A stretch of 64,000 nt of DNA from Pseudorhodoplanes sp. Lineage in GTDB: Bacteria; Pseudomonadota; Alphaproteobacteria; Rhizobiales; Xanthobacteraceae. The translations under genes were made by a program, and so were the position numbers. The DNA lies in assembly GCA_019187085.1 (NCBI GenBank), contig JABARS010000017.1:1-64000 (forward strand), given 5' to 3'. The notes below the pieces were generated by a model that was given only the letters and a program-made list of their open reading frames with translations, was not told the origin of the DNA and did no database searches. Shown here piece after piece: positions 1 through 8,109 of this stretch; positions within the stretch are counted from its first letter, which is position 1, and each line of letters opens with the position of its first letter.

Positions 1-269
1 AACGCTTCTTCCCAGCTGATGGGCTCGAACTTGCCTTCGCCGCGCGCGCCGACACGCTTGAGCGGCGTCGTGATCCGGTCGGGGTGATACATGTATTGCT
101 TGAGCGCGAGCACGCGCGGACACGACCGGCCCTGATTCCAGGGATTGTTCTCGTCGCCTTCGACGCGAACCAGTTTGCCGTCCTCGACGTAAAGTTTCTG
201 TCCGCAGCCGCCATGACAACCGGGACCGGCCGACCATGTCACGCTCGGAAAAATTCTTGTCGTCGACAT
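1..269 (-). CDS. Molybdopterin oxidoreductase, N-terminal part (cut by window edge)
   Basis: The gene starts at an ATG at 269 on the minus strand behind an AAGGAA Shine-Dalgarno and runs off the window at position 1, leaving 89 residues. They resemble the N-terminal iron-sulfur and first cofactor region of the DMSO-reductase superfamily: CHGGC at residues 18-22, a further Cys in GRSCPR, then YHPDRI and SWEEA, which are typical of these enzymes. Only three of the usual four cluster cysteines are visible, because the first Cys of CxxC is Gly. No twin-arginine signal is present, so a cytoplasmic enzyme is likely. The substrate cannot be told from this fragment. It points the same way as the transhydroxylase-like genes upstream. 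Confidence 0.75.
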   Translation of the reverse strand, partial: MSTTRIFPSVTWSAGPGCHGGCGQKLYVEDGKLVRVEGDENNPWNQGRSCPRVLALKQYMYHPDRITTPLKRVGARGEGKFEPISWEEA

Positions 270-449
270 TACGTCATTCCTTTTTCACACTTTCGAAACG
301 CCGTACGCATCTGCGATCAATCGCCGACGCAGCGTTCGAAGATGATTCGAATTATAACAACTATGTGCGAAACGTCCGATGAAATCGGATCAGAACGCCA
401 TAACCGTTCGTCATTGCCGTCGCTTCGACGCGACTTTCGAATCGACTCG

Positions 450-1178
450 TTATCGATTCTGCGTTGAGGCGGAGACGGTCTTCCCGTCATTCTGCATGTC
501 GTCAAAGCCAAAGAACGCGCAGAACTCATCAACCGGCGCGCGTGGCGAACGGATATGGTTCACAGCCTGGCTCGGATCGCTATAACCGAGCGCTACGCCG
601 CAATAGAGCATCTGTTCCGGCGGCATTTGCACGAAGTCACGCACGATGCCGTGTACACGCCCCCAGGATTGCTGCGGGCACGTATCAAGACCGCGGGCAC
701 GCGCGAGATACATCAGCGTGTGCAGATAGCTTCCAAGATCGGCCCATTGACCGGGGCCGAAACGCCGGTCGATTGCAATGAACAGCCCGACCGGAGCGCC
801 GAAGAATTCAAAGTTGCGTTTGTATTGGATGAGACGCCCCGCCTTGTCTTCGCGCGGAATACCGAGCGCCGCGTAAAGCTGCACGCCGTGCTCTTCCCGG
901 CGGGATTTGTATGGCCCCCATAACTCCTTGGGATAAATAGCGTATTCGGTGCTTGCGCTCTCCCGCGGGTCGTTATCGCCGATCGCGGCCGCGACCCGGC
1001 GTTTCAGTTCGGCGAGCGGCTGGCCGGTGAGCGCATAAATCCGCCAGGGCTGCAGATTCCCGCCGGAAGCTGCGCGCGCTGCGCCCTCGATCAGGGTACG
1101 CACCACATCCGCATCGACGGGCTTGGCGCTGAACGACCTGCAGCTGAACCGGGTATCGATCGCTTCGAGCAAGTCCAT
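450..1178 (-). CDS. Nitroreductase-family FMN oxidoreductase
   Basis: 242 residues, ATG start with AAGGAG at good spacing. The N-terminus (AIDTRFSCRSF, then AARAASGGNLQPWR) is the nitroreductase signature that forms the FMN and dimer interface, and the C-terminal YCGVALGYSD matches the conserved glycine-rich FMN loop. Members are cytoplasmic homodimers that use NAD(P)H to reduce nitro groups, quinones or activated double bonds. It lies 68 nt downstream of the transhydroxylase beta-subunit gene on the same strand, so it is probably the last gene of that operon and may act on an aromatic intermediate. The substrate is unknown. It is a different subgroup from the FbiB-like nitroreductase-fold protein at 25440-26102. 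Confidence 0.85.
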   Translation of the reverse strand: MDLLEAIDTRFSCRSFSAKPVDADVVRTLIEGAARAASGGNLQPWRIYALTGQPLAELKRRVAAAIGDNDPRESASTEYAIYPKELWGPYKSRREEHGVQLYAALGIPREDKAGRLIQYKRNFEFFGAPVGLFIAIDRRFGPGQWADLGSYLHTLMYLARARGLDTCPQQSWGRVHGIVRDFVQMPPEQMLYCGVALGYSDPSQAVNHIRSPRAPVDEFCAFFGFDDMQNDGKTVSASTQNR

Positions 1179-1246
1179 GGCCGTCTCCTTGAATGTCCCC
1201 GCGCCACACTACGGACATGGCCCGATATCGCCTTGACCAAATCCGG

Positions 1247-2095
1247 TCAGGCGGCGTCGAGGCGGATTTCTCCGAGCCAATGACTTTCACCCAGTTCGAA
1301 CGTCGCGACATAGTCATGGCAGCCGTCGGCAGTCACTTCGATGCGATACTCGCCGCTGAACGGGTCGAGTGCATCGAAGCGGAAGTCGCCGAATGAGTCG
1401 CTTCGGGCTTCACCGACGACGTCGCCGCGACGCAGAAGCCGAACACGCGCGCCGGCGACGCACGTCTCCATGCCGTCACGATTTGTCAGCAGCGTCCCCC
1501 CGGCAAACACGCGCGTAACGCGATAAAGATTTCGGTAATACACGCGCGGCCGACAGATACGATTCATCTCCAGCCGCTCCAGCCCTTCGGCGGCCGCGAC
1601 ACGACCCATTTCATCATCGGTCACCTTCAGCGCGCGGAGCGCGCCGGTCGGGCAGGCCTGGACGGGACGCGGTGCATTCCAGCCGGCATCAATGAGGTGG
1701 GCGTCGAAATTCCAGTGTTGCGGCAACTGCAGCCCCTCGTTCCAGACCACCGCATGATAGGGACAGGCATCGACGATCTGCTTCTGTCCGCGCGCACGCT
1801 GTGGATCGATCACGACAATTCCATCGGGTCGTTTGCGCACCGCGTCCGTGTGAGCCGCACGCAGGCATGGCGGGTCGTCGCAATGCTGGCAGGCACGGAA
1901 CATATAGGCGAGGTCGACGGCGGGATGGCGACCGCGCTCGCAGCGCTCGATCTCGACCCAGCGGTGCCCATGACGCGGCATCTCGGCCGCATAGCCGGGA
2001 AAGTCGTTTCCGACATATTCGTCCTGCACGGCGATCGTGCAGTTGTGACATCCTGTGCAGGAAGCGATATCGAAGACAAGATTCCATTTTTGCAT
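1247..2095 (-). CDS. Transhydroxylase-like iron-sulfur beta subunit
   Basis: 282 residues. An N-terminal ferredoxin-type region (Cys 13, 16, 19, then 69, 72, 77, then 111 and 148) is followed, after PRVYYRNLYR at about 183-192, by a C-terminal beta-barrel domain (about 195-282). This order and length match the beta subunit of Pelobacter pyrogallol-phloroglucinol transhydroxylase, which carries three [4Fe-4S] clusters and a transthyretin-like barrel. Only eight ligand-type cysteines are visible where that protein, as I recall it, has twelve. The CxxC pair expected near residue 127 reads HWNF, and the fourth Cys of the first motif is Val. Two clusters rather than three are therefore expected. 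The gene begins 18 nt after the alpha-subunit stop. Confidence 0.82.
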   Translation of the reverse strand: MQKWNLVFDIASCTGCHNCTIAVQDEYVGNDFPGYAAEMPRHGHRWVEIERCERGRHPAVDLAYMFRACQHCDDPPCLRAAHTDAVRKRPDGIVVIDPQRARGQKQIVDACPYHAVVWNEGLQLPQHWNFDAHLIDAGWNAPRPVQACPTGALRALKVTDDEMGRVAAAEGLERLEMNRICRPRVYYRNLYRVTRVFAGGTLLTNRDGMETCVAGARVRLLRRGDVVGEARSDSFGDFRFDALDPFSGEYRIEVTADGCHDYVATFELGESHWLGEIRLDAA

Positions 2096-2113
2096 CAGGT
2101 GGCCCCGTTCACG

Positions 2114-5110
2114 CTACGCCGGCACCGCTTCCGGACGTTCCGTTGCCGCCTGTCGCACCGCCGCGGTCTCAGTCCATGGCACGATCTCAACGAGGCAATT
2201 GCTGTTGCCGAGCGAATGGCCACGGGCGAACTGGCTCTCCTTCGGGGTCAGCACGTTGAGTGCTCCGCCGCGATCCGGCGAACGCCCCGGTTCGCCGATC
2301 GGTTCGTAGCGCGCCGATGATTCGTAGCCATGCACGACACCGGGCCGCACGCGCCCGGTCACGCGCGCCGCGCACACCACTGCGCCGCGATCGTTGAATA
2401 CTTTCACAAGCATGCCTTCGCGGATGCCGCGCGCCTCGGCGTCGAGCGGATTGATCCGCAAAATCCAGTAGAAATGCCCTTCGATCATCACGCGATGGTC
2501 ATCGATATCGTTGATGAAGCTGCCTTTTCCGTCGCAATGGGTATGGAAGCTGAAGCGCGCGTGCGGCGTGACAAGCTGCAGCGGAAACTCGACGGCGCGC
2601 GTCGTACCTGCGGCCTCGCGCGCCCGCTGATATTTCAGGATGGACGGCCGCTCCGCGTCCTGCGGATCCAGCCGCTTGAGCGATGAGCAATCGAACTCGA
2701 ACCTTCCCGACCGCGTCTGCAGACCGTCGAGATAGTTTCCGCTGTATTCGGAGGGCAGCGGATGGGGCTCGGGAACGTCCTTCTTGCGGCCCTCATAGAA
2801 CCAGCGGAAAGCCACCGGCGGGCGCAAACGCTCCGGCGGCGGCGGAACAACGAAATAGCCTTTGCGCAGGAACTTTGACCAGGAAATGTGCCGCGGCAAG
2901 TCGGACGCGTCGAACATGCGTTTCACCCAGTCGAGGTCGCTCATGCCTTCGGTATAGTACGGGCCGAGGCCGAGCCGCTGCGCGAGGTCGACGAAAATCT
3001 GGTAGTCCGATTTCGATTCGCCGAGCGGCGCGATGCAGCGATGCTGCAGGACCACGACCCGATGGTTGAGCTGGCTTTGCAGGTGATGGGCGAACCCGGA
3101 CACCCCGCTCCACTCGCTGATGTCCCAGCGTTCGAAATTGGTGCAAGCTGGCAGAATGACGTCGGCGAATTTCGCTTCGCCCTCGAACCAAATCGATTGA
3201 TTGACCACGAATTCGAGATTCGGCGACTGGTACATCTCCACATAGCGGTTGCTGTCCGGCATCGTGCCGAAATTGGAACCGCCATAGCGGTAGAGCATGC
3301 GCACCGGCGAATGCCCCGGCGCGGGATAGCGTACCGGCAGGAATTGGCCTTCGATCAGACGGCCGTCGCGCGGATAGCCTTCGGCGCGTCCCTCGATGAT
3401 CGCCCGCGGCAGCTCCATGCGCGGAATCTGCTGCATCGGCGTGTTCATGCTGAGCAGATGTGGCATGCGCTGATAGAGCGTGACCGCTGACGCGGTGTTG
3501 ACGAGGTCGCCCGAAATTCCGCCGTCGCCATAGCCCGGGAAATAGAACGTCGTATCGACCGGTGTTCCGGTTTGCAGATTGCCGAAATTGACGCCGGCGC
3601 GACCGAACCCCTGCATCGCCGCAAGGCACACCATGGCGCGCGCCCATTGGTGCCCTGTCGGACCGCGGCAGGCACCGCCAAAGCCCCCGCCCCAGCCTCC
3701 GGCTGCGAGATAAGTGCGCTTGCGCCCCCATTCGCGCGCCAGAGCGCGCACTTCGCGCGCCGGCACGCCGGTCTCGGCCTGCTGCCATTCCGGCGTCTTC
3801 GGCACGCCATCGTCTTCGCCGGTCACATAACGTGCCCAGTCAGTGAAACCGACCGTGCGGCCCGCTACAAAGCGCCGGTCGTACAGGCCTTCGGTGATCC
3901 AGACATAGGCGATGGCGAGCGCGAGCGCCGTGTCCGTTCCCGGTCGCGGCGCGATCCATTTGCCGCCGATAAAGGCCGCCGTTGCATTAAAATGCGGATC
4001 GATATGCACCGTCGGAATGCCGAGATCCTTCAGCCAGCCGCGGCGAATCGAACCCTCGTGTCCGGCATAAAGACCGTTGGTGGATTCCGGGTCGCTTGAC
4101 CAGAAAACGACGAGTTCGGCGTCCTTGAGCAAATCCTCGACCGTGCCATAAGCCTCCGGGAGGCCGAGGCGCATCGTGTAACCCCAATGATGTGCCGCGC
4201 CCCAGAACCAGCCTTCCCAGCTGTCGGGATTGTGCTGCAGCCGCGTATGGCCGATCGCGTTCGCAAAGCGGTACAGTGCGGAGTCCCAATAACCGATATT
4301 CCCCCAGGTCTGGTGCGAAGGGTGGTGGAAGAGAATCGCACCCGTGCCGTGCTCACGCTTGGCTCGTCGGATTTCATTGGCCACGAGATCGAGCGCCTCG
4401 TCCCAAGAGATCCGCACGTAGCCAGACTTGCCGCGGTTTTCCGGCCGCCGCTCGCCTTGCGGATCGAAATCGACGCGACGCATCGGATAAAGGATACGGT
4501 CGGGCGAATAGACGAGCGATTTCCAGGCGAGCCCGTGCGGCGCCAGCGTTGCCTTGCGCGGCGGCGTGAACTTCCTGCCGCGCGCCTCGATCGTCCACGG
4601 CCCCGCATCCTTGTCGTCGAAGTCGATCGGCGTGATGCGAACAATCTTGTCGTCGCGCACATGGACGAAACATGGCCCGCCATTGGTCATGCTGGTAAAG
4701 CGCGTGGTGCCGTCGTCGAGTTTCGTCCCGTAGCGCCAGCCGATGCGCTGGGTGGCGAGCAATGCCTGGGTGAAGCGATGGACGAGTTCGTCCGGACCCT
4801 CGGCCCGCAGCATGAAGCCCTTGGCGGCATCGATCTGCGCCTGCCAATTGACCGGCGGCGTGAGCAGCCGTACCCCCAGCCGCGCCGTTTCGTAGCTGAT
4901 TGTGACGTCCGGCCTGTGATGCAGGCCCGCGCACGAACGGATCGTGCCGTCCTTGAAGGCAAACCAGCGCCCAATATCACAATCGCGCAGGCGCACCTGG
5001 GCGACGAAGTCGTGCTCGGCCAGTTGCGCCCGATAGGCCGGATAGCGCCAGGCACACAAACGCATGAACACGGAAATGCCGAAAAGGATGAAGGAAAACA
5101 GTGTCGCCAT
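2114..5110 (-). CDS. Transhydroxylase-like molybdopterin alpha subunit with N-terminal extension
   Basis: 998 residues, ATG behind CAGGTG. Residues 1-18 are hydrophobic and look like a membrane anchor. About 30-125 resembles an SCP2-like lipid/sterol-carrier fold. From about 140 the protein is a DMSO-reductase-superfamily catalytic subunit without N-terminal cluster cysteines (GGPCFVHV, then SPDRILYP and SWDEALD). His266 and Asp296-Ser297 have the same spacing as the catalytic His144, Asp174 and molybdenum ligand Ser175 reported for Pelobacter transhydroxylase, and Tyr527 falls near the position of its Tyr404. I could not place the second catalytic tyrosine. The enzyme family moves hydroxyl groups between polyphenols or oxidises related substrates. 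The extension makes it roughly 120 residues longer than the Pelobacter subunit and is unusual. Confidence 0.83.
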   Translation of the reverse strand: MATLFSFILFGISVFMRLCAWRYPAYRAQLAEHDFVAQVRLRDCDIGRWFAFKDGTIRSCAGLHHRPDVTISYETARLGVRLLTPPVNWQAQIDAAKGFMLRAEGPDELVHRFTQALLATQRIGWRYGTKLDDGTTRFTSMTNGGPCFVHVRDDKIVRITPIDFDDKDAGPWTIEARGRKFTPPRKATLAPHGLAWKSLVYSPDRILYPMRRVDFDPQGERRPENRGKSGYVRISWDEALDLVANEIRRAKREHGTGAILFHHPSHQTWGNIGYWDSALYRFANAIGHTRLQHNPDSWEGWFWGAAHHWGYTMRLGLPEAYGTVEDLLKDAELVVFWSSDPESTNGLYAGHEGSIRRGWLKDLGIPTVHIDPHFNATAAFIGGKWIAPRPGTDTALALAIAYVWITEGLYDRRFVAGRTVGFTDWARYVTGEDDGVPKTPEWQQAETGVPAREVRALAREWGRKRTYLAAGGWGGGFGGACRGPTGHQWARAMVCLAAMQGFGRAGVNFGNLQTGTPVDTTFYFPGYGDGGISGDLVNTASAVTLYQRMPHLLSMNTPMQQIPRMELPRAIIEGRAEGYPRDGRLIEGQFLPVRYPAPGHSPVRMLYRYGGSNFGTMPDSNRYVEMYQSPNLEFVVNQSIWFEGEAKFADVILPACTNFERWDISEWSGVSGFAHHLQSQLNHRVVVLQHRCIAPLGESKSDYQIFVDLAQRLGLGPYYTEGMSDLDWVKRMFDASDLPRHISWSKFLRKGYFVVPPPPERLRPPVAFRWFYEGRKKDVPEPHPLPSEYSGNYLDGLQTRSGRFEFDCSSLKRLDPQDAERPSILKYQRAREAAGTTRAVEFPLQLVTPHARFSFHTHCDGKGSFINDIDDHRVMIEGHFYWILRINPLDAEARGIREGMLVKVFNDRGAVVCAARVTGRVRPGVVHGYESSARYEPIGEPGRSPDRGGALNVLTPKESQFARGHSLGNSNCLVEIVPWTETAAVRQAATERPEAVPA

Positions 5111-5172
5111 GCGTCACCTGCGAAACCGCGACGATCGTTATTGGGTGCGCCCTCGGAACGGCCAGCCAATAA

Positions 5173-5186
5173 GTTGCGATCGCAAC
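5173..5186. promoter_or_regulatory. Perfect 14-bp palindrome, likely MarR operator
   Basis: GTTGCGATCGCAAC is a perfect palindrome that overlaps the -10 box and presumed start site of the transhydroxylase promoter. A second dyad, TTATTGG (5138-5144) with CCAATAA (5166-5172), abuts it. MarR proteins bind such palindromes as dimers, and a MarR gene begins just upstream of this site. Confidence 0.6.
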
Positions 5187-5212
5187 AGTATCGATTAAAA
5201 CTAATTTGTCAA
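5185..5212 (-). promoter_or_regulatory. Sigma-70-type promoter for the transhydroxylase operon
   Basis: Reading the minus strand, TTGACA (5212-5207) is followed after 16 nt by TACTGT (5190-5185). Transcription would begin near 5178 and enter the alpha-subunit gene at 5110. The operator-like palindrome covers the -10 box and start, which suits repression. Confidence 0.55.
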
Positions 5213-5274
5213 AGCGTTCCTGTGCCGCACTAAGCGCGCGGGAGCGACCCACGGGGGCAACGCAAATAGGGCGT

Positions 5275-5808
5275 TCAGCGTTTGTGGCGATCCGGAAGCG
5301 GCGCCGGCCGCCAGGGCATACCGGCGCGTTCCATCAAATGGCGGATCAGACGGTCGAGAGTTGCACGATCGGCATCGGAGAGGCCGTCCAGCAAGCGATT
5401 CTGATATTGGATGGCCATCGGCGCGACGGCATCGTAGATGTCGCGGCCCGTTTGAGTTAACGACAGAATTTCCTCGCGCCGGTCCACCGTGCTCGGCGAG
5501 CGAACGAGCAGCCTTCGCTTTTCCAGGGAAAGCACGGCGCGCGACACGCGCGTTTTGTGCATACGGCTATGCTGACCGATGTCCTTCGCGCTCATCTGCC
5601 AGAATTCGCCCAAGGTCGCCAGTACGCGCCATTCGGGCGGCGATATGCCGAATATTTCCGAATACGCAACCGCGAAACCATCGGAGACAATCTGGGCCAG
5701 CGCATTGAGGCGATAGGGAATGAACGCCTGCAGCGACAACCGCTCCGCGTCCCCGGACGACGGTGTCTTGCACTCAGTCGGAATAGGATGAGCTCGTGCC
5801 CGCTTCAT
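5275..5808 (-). CDS. MarR-family transcriptional regulator
   Basis: 177 residues, ATG at 5808 with only a weak ribosome site. The central winged helix is clear: SPPEWRVLATLGEFWQMSAKDIG, then the recognition helix HKTRVSRAVLSLEKRRLL, then the wing STVDRREEILSLT. MarR dimers usually repress nearby catabolic genes and release DNA when a phenolic or aromatic acid ligand binds. The gene precedes the transhydroxylase operon on the same strand with 164 nt between them, and that gap holds a strong promoter overlapped by a perfect palindrome. Control of the transhydroxylase genes by this protein is therefore likely. The ligand is unknown, and a phenolic compound is an inference from the neighbours. 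Confidence 0.88.
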   Translation of the reverse strand: MKRARAHPIPTECKTPSSGDAERLSLQAFIPYRLNALAQIVSDGFAVAYSEIFGISPPEWRVLATLGEFWQMSAKDIGQHSRMHKTRVSRAVLSLEKRRLLVRSPSTVDRREEILSLTQTGRDIYDAVAPMAIQYQNRLLDGLSDADRATLDRLIRHLMERAGMPWRPAPLPDRHKR

Positions 5809-6108
5809 AATGCCCGAACAGCCTTCATCGGCTCATCACGAGCGAAAACGGCGGCGAAGCCATCCGTGAGCCGATCAGTTGCTCCTAAAGGACTTCGCCG
5901 CGTCCATCAACTTCCGGCCCCGCCGCAGACCGTAAAAAGCCATTCCGGTCCGGACAGGCCGGGAACGCCGGCGAACACATTGATGATGCATGACAAAATC
6001 ACGCCGCACGTCAGCGGCTTTACGTCTGCCTCCGGCCAGAGGCGCATGGCTCCTGCCACAGCATCCCGGCACGCAGCGAGCACCGGCCGGTGATTCGGCG
6101 CGTATCCG
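5809..6108. other. Intergenic region, no supported gene
   Basis: This stretch between the MarR gene and the cupin gene has no recognisable gene. A 46-codon minus-strand reading frame (5907-6047) begins with ATG behind GGAG and encodes a partly hydrophobic peptide. I know no homologue, so it is only a possibility. Confidence 0.4.
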
Positions 6109-6456
6109 TCAGGCCTTGTCTTTCGGCTTGGAGAGAATGACGAGAACGCTCGCCACCGTATTGGTCCGGTTCTCGATCGCCCGCGTCTCGTTGGGTGCGA
6201 GATGGCATGAATCGAGCGGCCCGAGTACAAACTCGCCGGCGTCAGTGCGAACGACGATCTCACCTTCCAGAACGAAATAGATTTTTTCCGCAGGTGAACT
6301 GGACATTTCCGCGCCGCCACCGGGCAGGAACAGCGATAGCCCGCAGGTAAATGCCTCGGTCGTGCTGGCGGCGTTGCCATGCAATTGCAGTCCCACCATG
6401 TTGTAGTGTCGGTTCGTCTGGTAGGGCCTGGCCTCCGCATAACGGGTGATCTGCAT
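6109..6456 (-). CDS. Small single-domain cupin protein
   Basis: 115 residues. The second cupin motif region is visible (EKIYFVLEGEIVV, then GPLDSCHLAPNETRAIENRT), enough for one double-stranded beta-helix barrel. The family ranges from metal-dependent isomerases and dioxygenases to sugar- or ligand-binding proteins, so the function is open. Its start lies 1 nt beyond the stop of the adjacent cyclase gene, making it the third gene of a tight operon with the two cyclases. It may assist in the same ring-opening pathway. No signal peptide or membrane segment is seen. Confidence 0.8.
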   Translation of the reverse strand: MQITRYAEARPYQTNRHYNMVGLQLHGNAASTTEAFTCGLSLFLPGGGAEMSSSPAEKIYFVLEGEIVVRTDAGEFVLGPLDSCHLAPNETRAIENRTNTVASVLVILSKPKDKA

Positions 6457-6457
6457 G

Positions 6458-7303
6458 TCAGCGCCCGGTCTCGATACGGAACTTCTGGTCGGGGTCGATG
6501 ACGGCGATCACACGCACACCGCAGCCTTCGCCCTGCGGCCAGCGCCACGGGAAAGCCATGATGGTGCAGCGCTTGCCGGTCACGAGATCGACGTCGCCGC
6601 CGATATTCTCGATGCCGGGAATCCCCGCTCCCATCATGATCTTGTGCGCCGGCTCCCAGTGCGGAAAATCGTCGAGAATGTCGCGTCCCGTGAGCGCTTT
6701 GTATTCATCGTTCAGGTGCGGGTGCGAAGGGCCCGGTCCGTGATCGGCGAGCTTGGTGCCAAGCGGGTGATCGAGTGCCTGGACGTCGACGCCGACCAGC
6801 TTGACGCCGCGCTCAACGATCCACTCGGCCGCTTCCTTGTAGAGGCCGGGCGAATACGCATAGTAATCGTCGTTGTCGCCGAGCTTGTGATGGCTGCCGG
6901 TATTGATGATCAGGATGTCACCGCGCTCGATGCGCGGGGTCGCCTTTTCAAGGTCGGCCGGCGTGATGACACCCCATTTCCCTTTCGGGATCGACACAAC
7001 GACACCGGTGCCGAAGAAGCGCCAGGTATCATAGTCGGTCAGCGTTCCGCCGTTTTCGGTAACGTGCAGCGGCGCATCCATGTGCGTGCTGCGATGCATG
7101 ATCGCTTCGATCTGCTGGACGAAAATGCCGTCCTTGGCGTGAAATTTCAGCGTACGGAAATTCAGATTGGGGCTCGACGGCCATTGGGGAACGCCATGCC
7201 CCCAATAGTTCGTCAGGTCGTAATAGCGCAGCCCGTTCTTGCCGATGATTTCGACGCGTGGAAGAGCCTCGGTCATGCTGCGCCTGTCGTTATGGGTGCT
7301 CAT
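6458..7303 (-). CDS. Cyclase-family metal-dependent hydrolase (copy 1)
   Basis: 281 residues, starting at the ATG at 7303 that overlaps the stop of the upstream cyclase gene (ATGA) behind GGGAG. A longer in-frame reading to 7507 is inside that gene and is rejected. The metal motif HRSTHMDAPLH fits the HxGTHxDxPxH pattern of the cyclase family, which includes kynurenine formamidase and isatin hydrolase, and the DHPLGT segment lies downstream. These cytoplasmic enzymes hydrolyse cyclic amides, formamides or lactones with zinc or manganese. All usual ligand positions appear intact here, unlike in copy 2. The substrate is probably an intermediate of an aromatic or N-heterocyclic pathway. Confidence 0.87.
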   Translation of the reverse strand: MSTHNDRRSMTEALPRVEIIGKNGLRYYDLTNYWGHGVPQWPSSPNLNFRTLKFHAKDGIFVQQIEAIMHRSTHMDAPLHVTENGGTLTDYDTWRFFGTGVVVSIPKGKWGVITPADLEKATPRIERGDILIINTGSHHKLGDNDDYYAYSPGLYKEAAEWIVERGVKLVGVDVQALDHPLGTKLADHGPGPSHPHLNDEYKALTGRDILDDFPHWEPAHKIMMGAGIPGIENIGGDVDLVTGKRCTIMAFPWRWPQGEGCGVRVIAVIDPDQKFRIETGR

Positions 7304-8109
7304 CGGGACACTCCCGGTTCGATGCGATAGGCGCCGCCGGGGTCGAGTATCGCCATCAGCCGGATGATGCAGCCATCGCCATCTTTCCAGCGCCAGGGAT
7401 AGGCATGGAACGTGCAGCGTCGGCCGCTGACTTCGGCGAGATCGCCGCCGACATTCTCGACGGTCGGGATTCCGTTCAACAGAAGCAACCGGTGCGCCGG
7501 ATTCCACTCGGGGAAATCGGCCCTGGGGTCGCGTCCGGTCTCGGATGCATAAAGCTTCGGTAGGCGCTTCATGAGCGGGCCGTTGCGCTGCGCCCCGAGA
7601 GACGTCGCCAGCGGATGATCGATGGCCGCCGTATCCATGCCGACGATGCGTGCGCCCTTATCGATCAGCCATTGTGCCGCATCCACGCCGAGGCCCGGAG
7701 CCTGGCCAAAGTATTCCTGGCTGTCGGAATACTTCTTGTGCCAGCCGGTATTGATCAGAACGATATCGCCCGGCTGGACGGCGGGTTTGGCCGCCTTGAT
7801 GTCGGCCGCGGTGACCAGCTCCCAGCGCTTCTTCGGAATATCGAGCACCACGCCGTTGCCGAAGAACAGGTCGATCGGTAGCGACGCGATATCGGCACCG
7901 CGCTGAATGAGATGGATCGGCGCATTGAGATGGGTCGAGCAATGCATCGTCGTGGTGACCCGCTGCGCCATCACGCCGTCCTTGGCATGGGTTACCGCGC
8001 GCTCGATGCGCACGTCGGCGTCACCCGGCCAGGTCGGAATTCCGTGCCCCCACGGATGGCTAAGCTCGACGAACGTCAAGCCGGTTCCCGGTTCGATGGC
8101 CGCACGCAT
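7300..8109 (-). CDS. Cyclase-family hydrolase (copy 2, altered metal motif)
   Basis: 269 residues, ATG behind GGAG. It is a clear paralogue of the next gene: both open with a WGHGxPxWP segment and end with a similar RCT-x2-AxPWRW region, which indicates a tandem duplication. The metal motif reads HCSTHLNAPIH, so the Asp that normally binds metal in HxGTHxDxPxH is Asn. This could change metal affinity or activity, or make it a partner subunit of copy 1. It is the first gene of the cyclase-cyclase-cupin operon and is divergent from a LysR gene 387 nt away, which probably controls it. Confidence 0.85.
   Translation of the reverse strand: MRAAIEPGTGLTFVELSHPWGHGIPTWPGDADVRIERAVTHAKDGVMAQRVTTTMHCSTHLNAPIHLIQRGADIASLPIDLFFGNGVVLDIPKKRWELVTAADIKAAKPAVQPGDIVLINTGWHKKYSDSQEYFGQAPGLGVDAAQWLIDKGARIVGMDTAAIDHPLATSLGAQRNGPLMKRLPKLYASETGRDPRADFPEWNPAHRLLLLNGIPTVENVGGDLAEVSGRRCTFHAYPWRWKDGDGCIIRLMAILDPGGAYRIEPGVSR

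Noticed and set aside
4187..5233. 348-codon open frame on the plus strand
   Set aside because: It is antisense to the transhydroxylase alpha-subunit gene, and the sequence has no recognisable motif.
5907..6047. 46-codon small frame after the cupin gene
   Set aside because: It has a ribosome site and a hydrophobic stretch but no known homologue, so it is mentioned only in the gap note.
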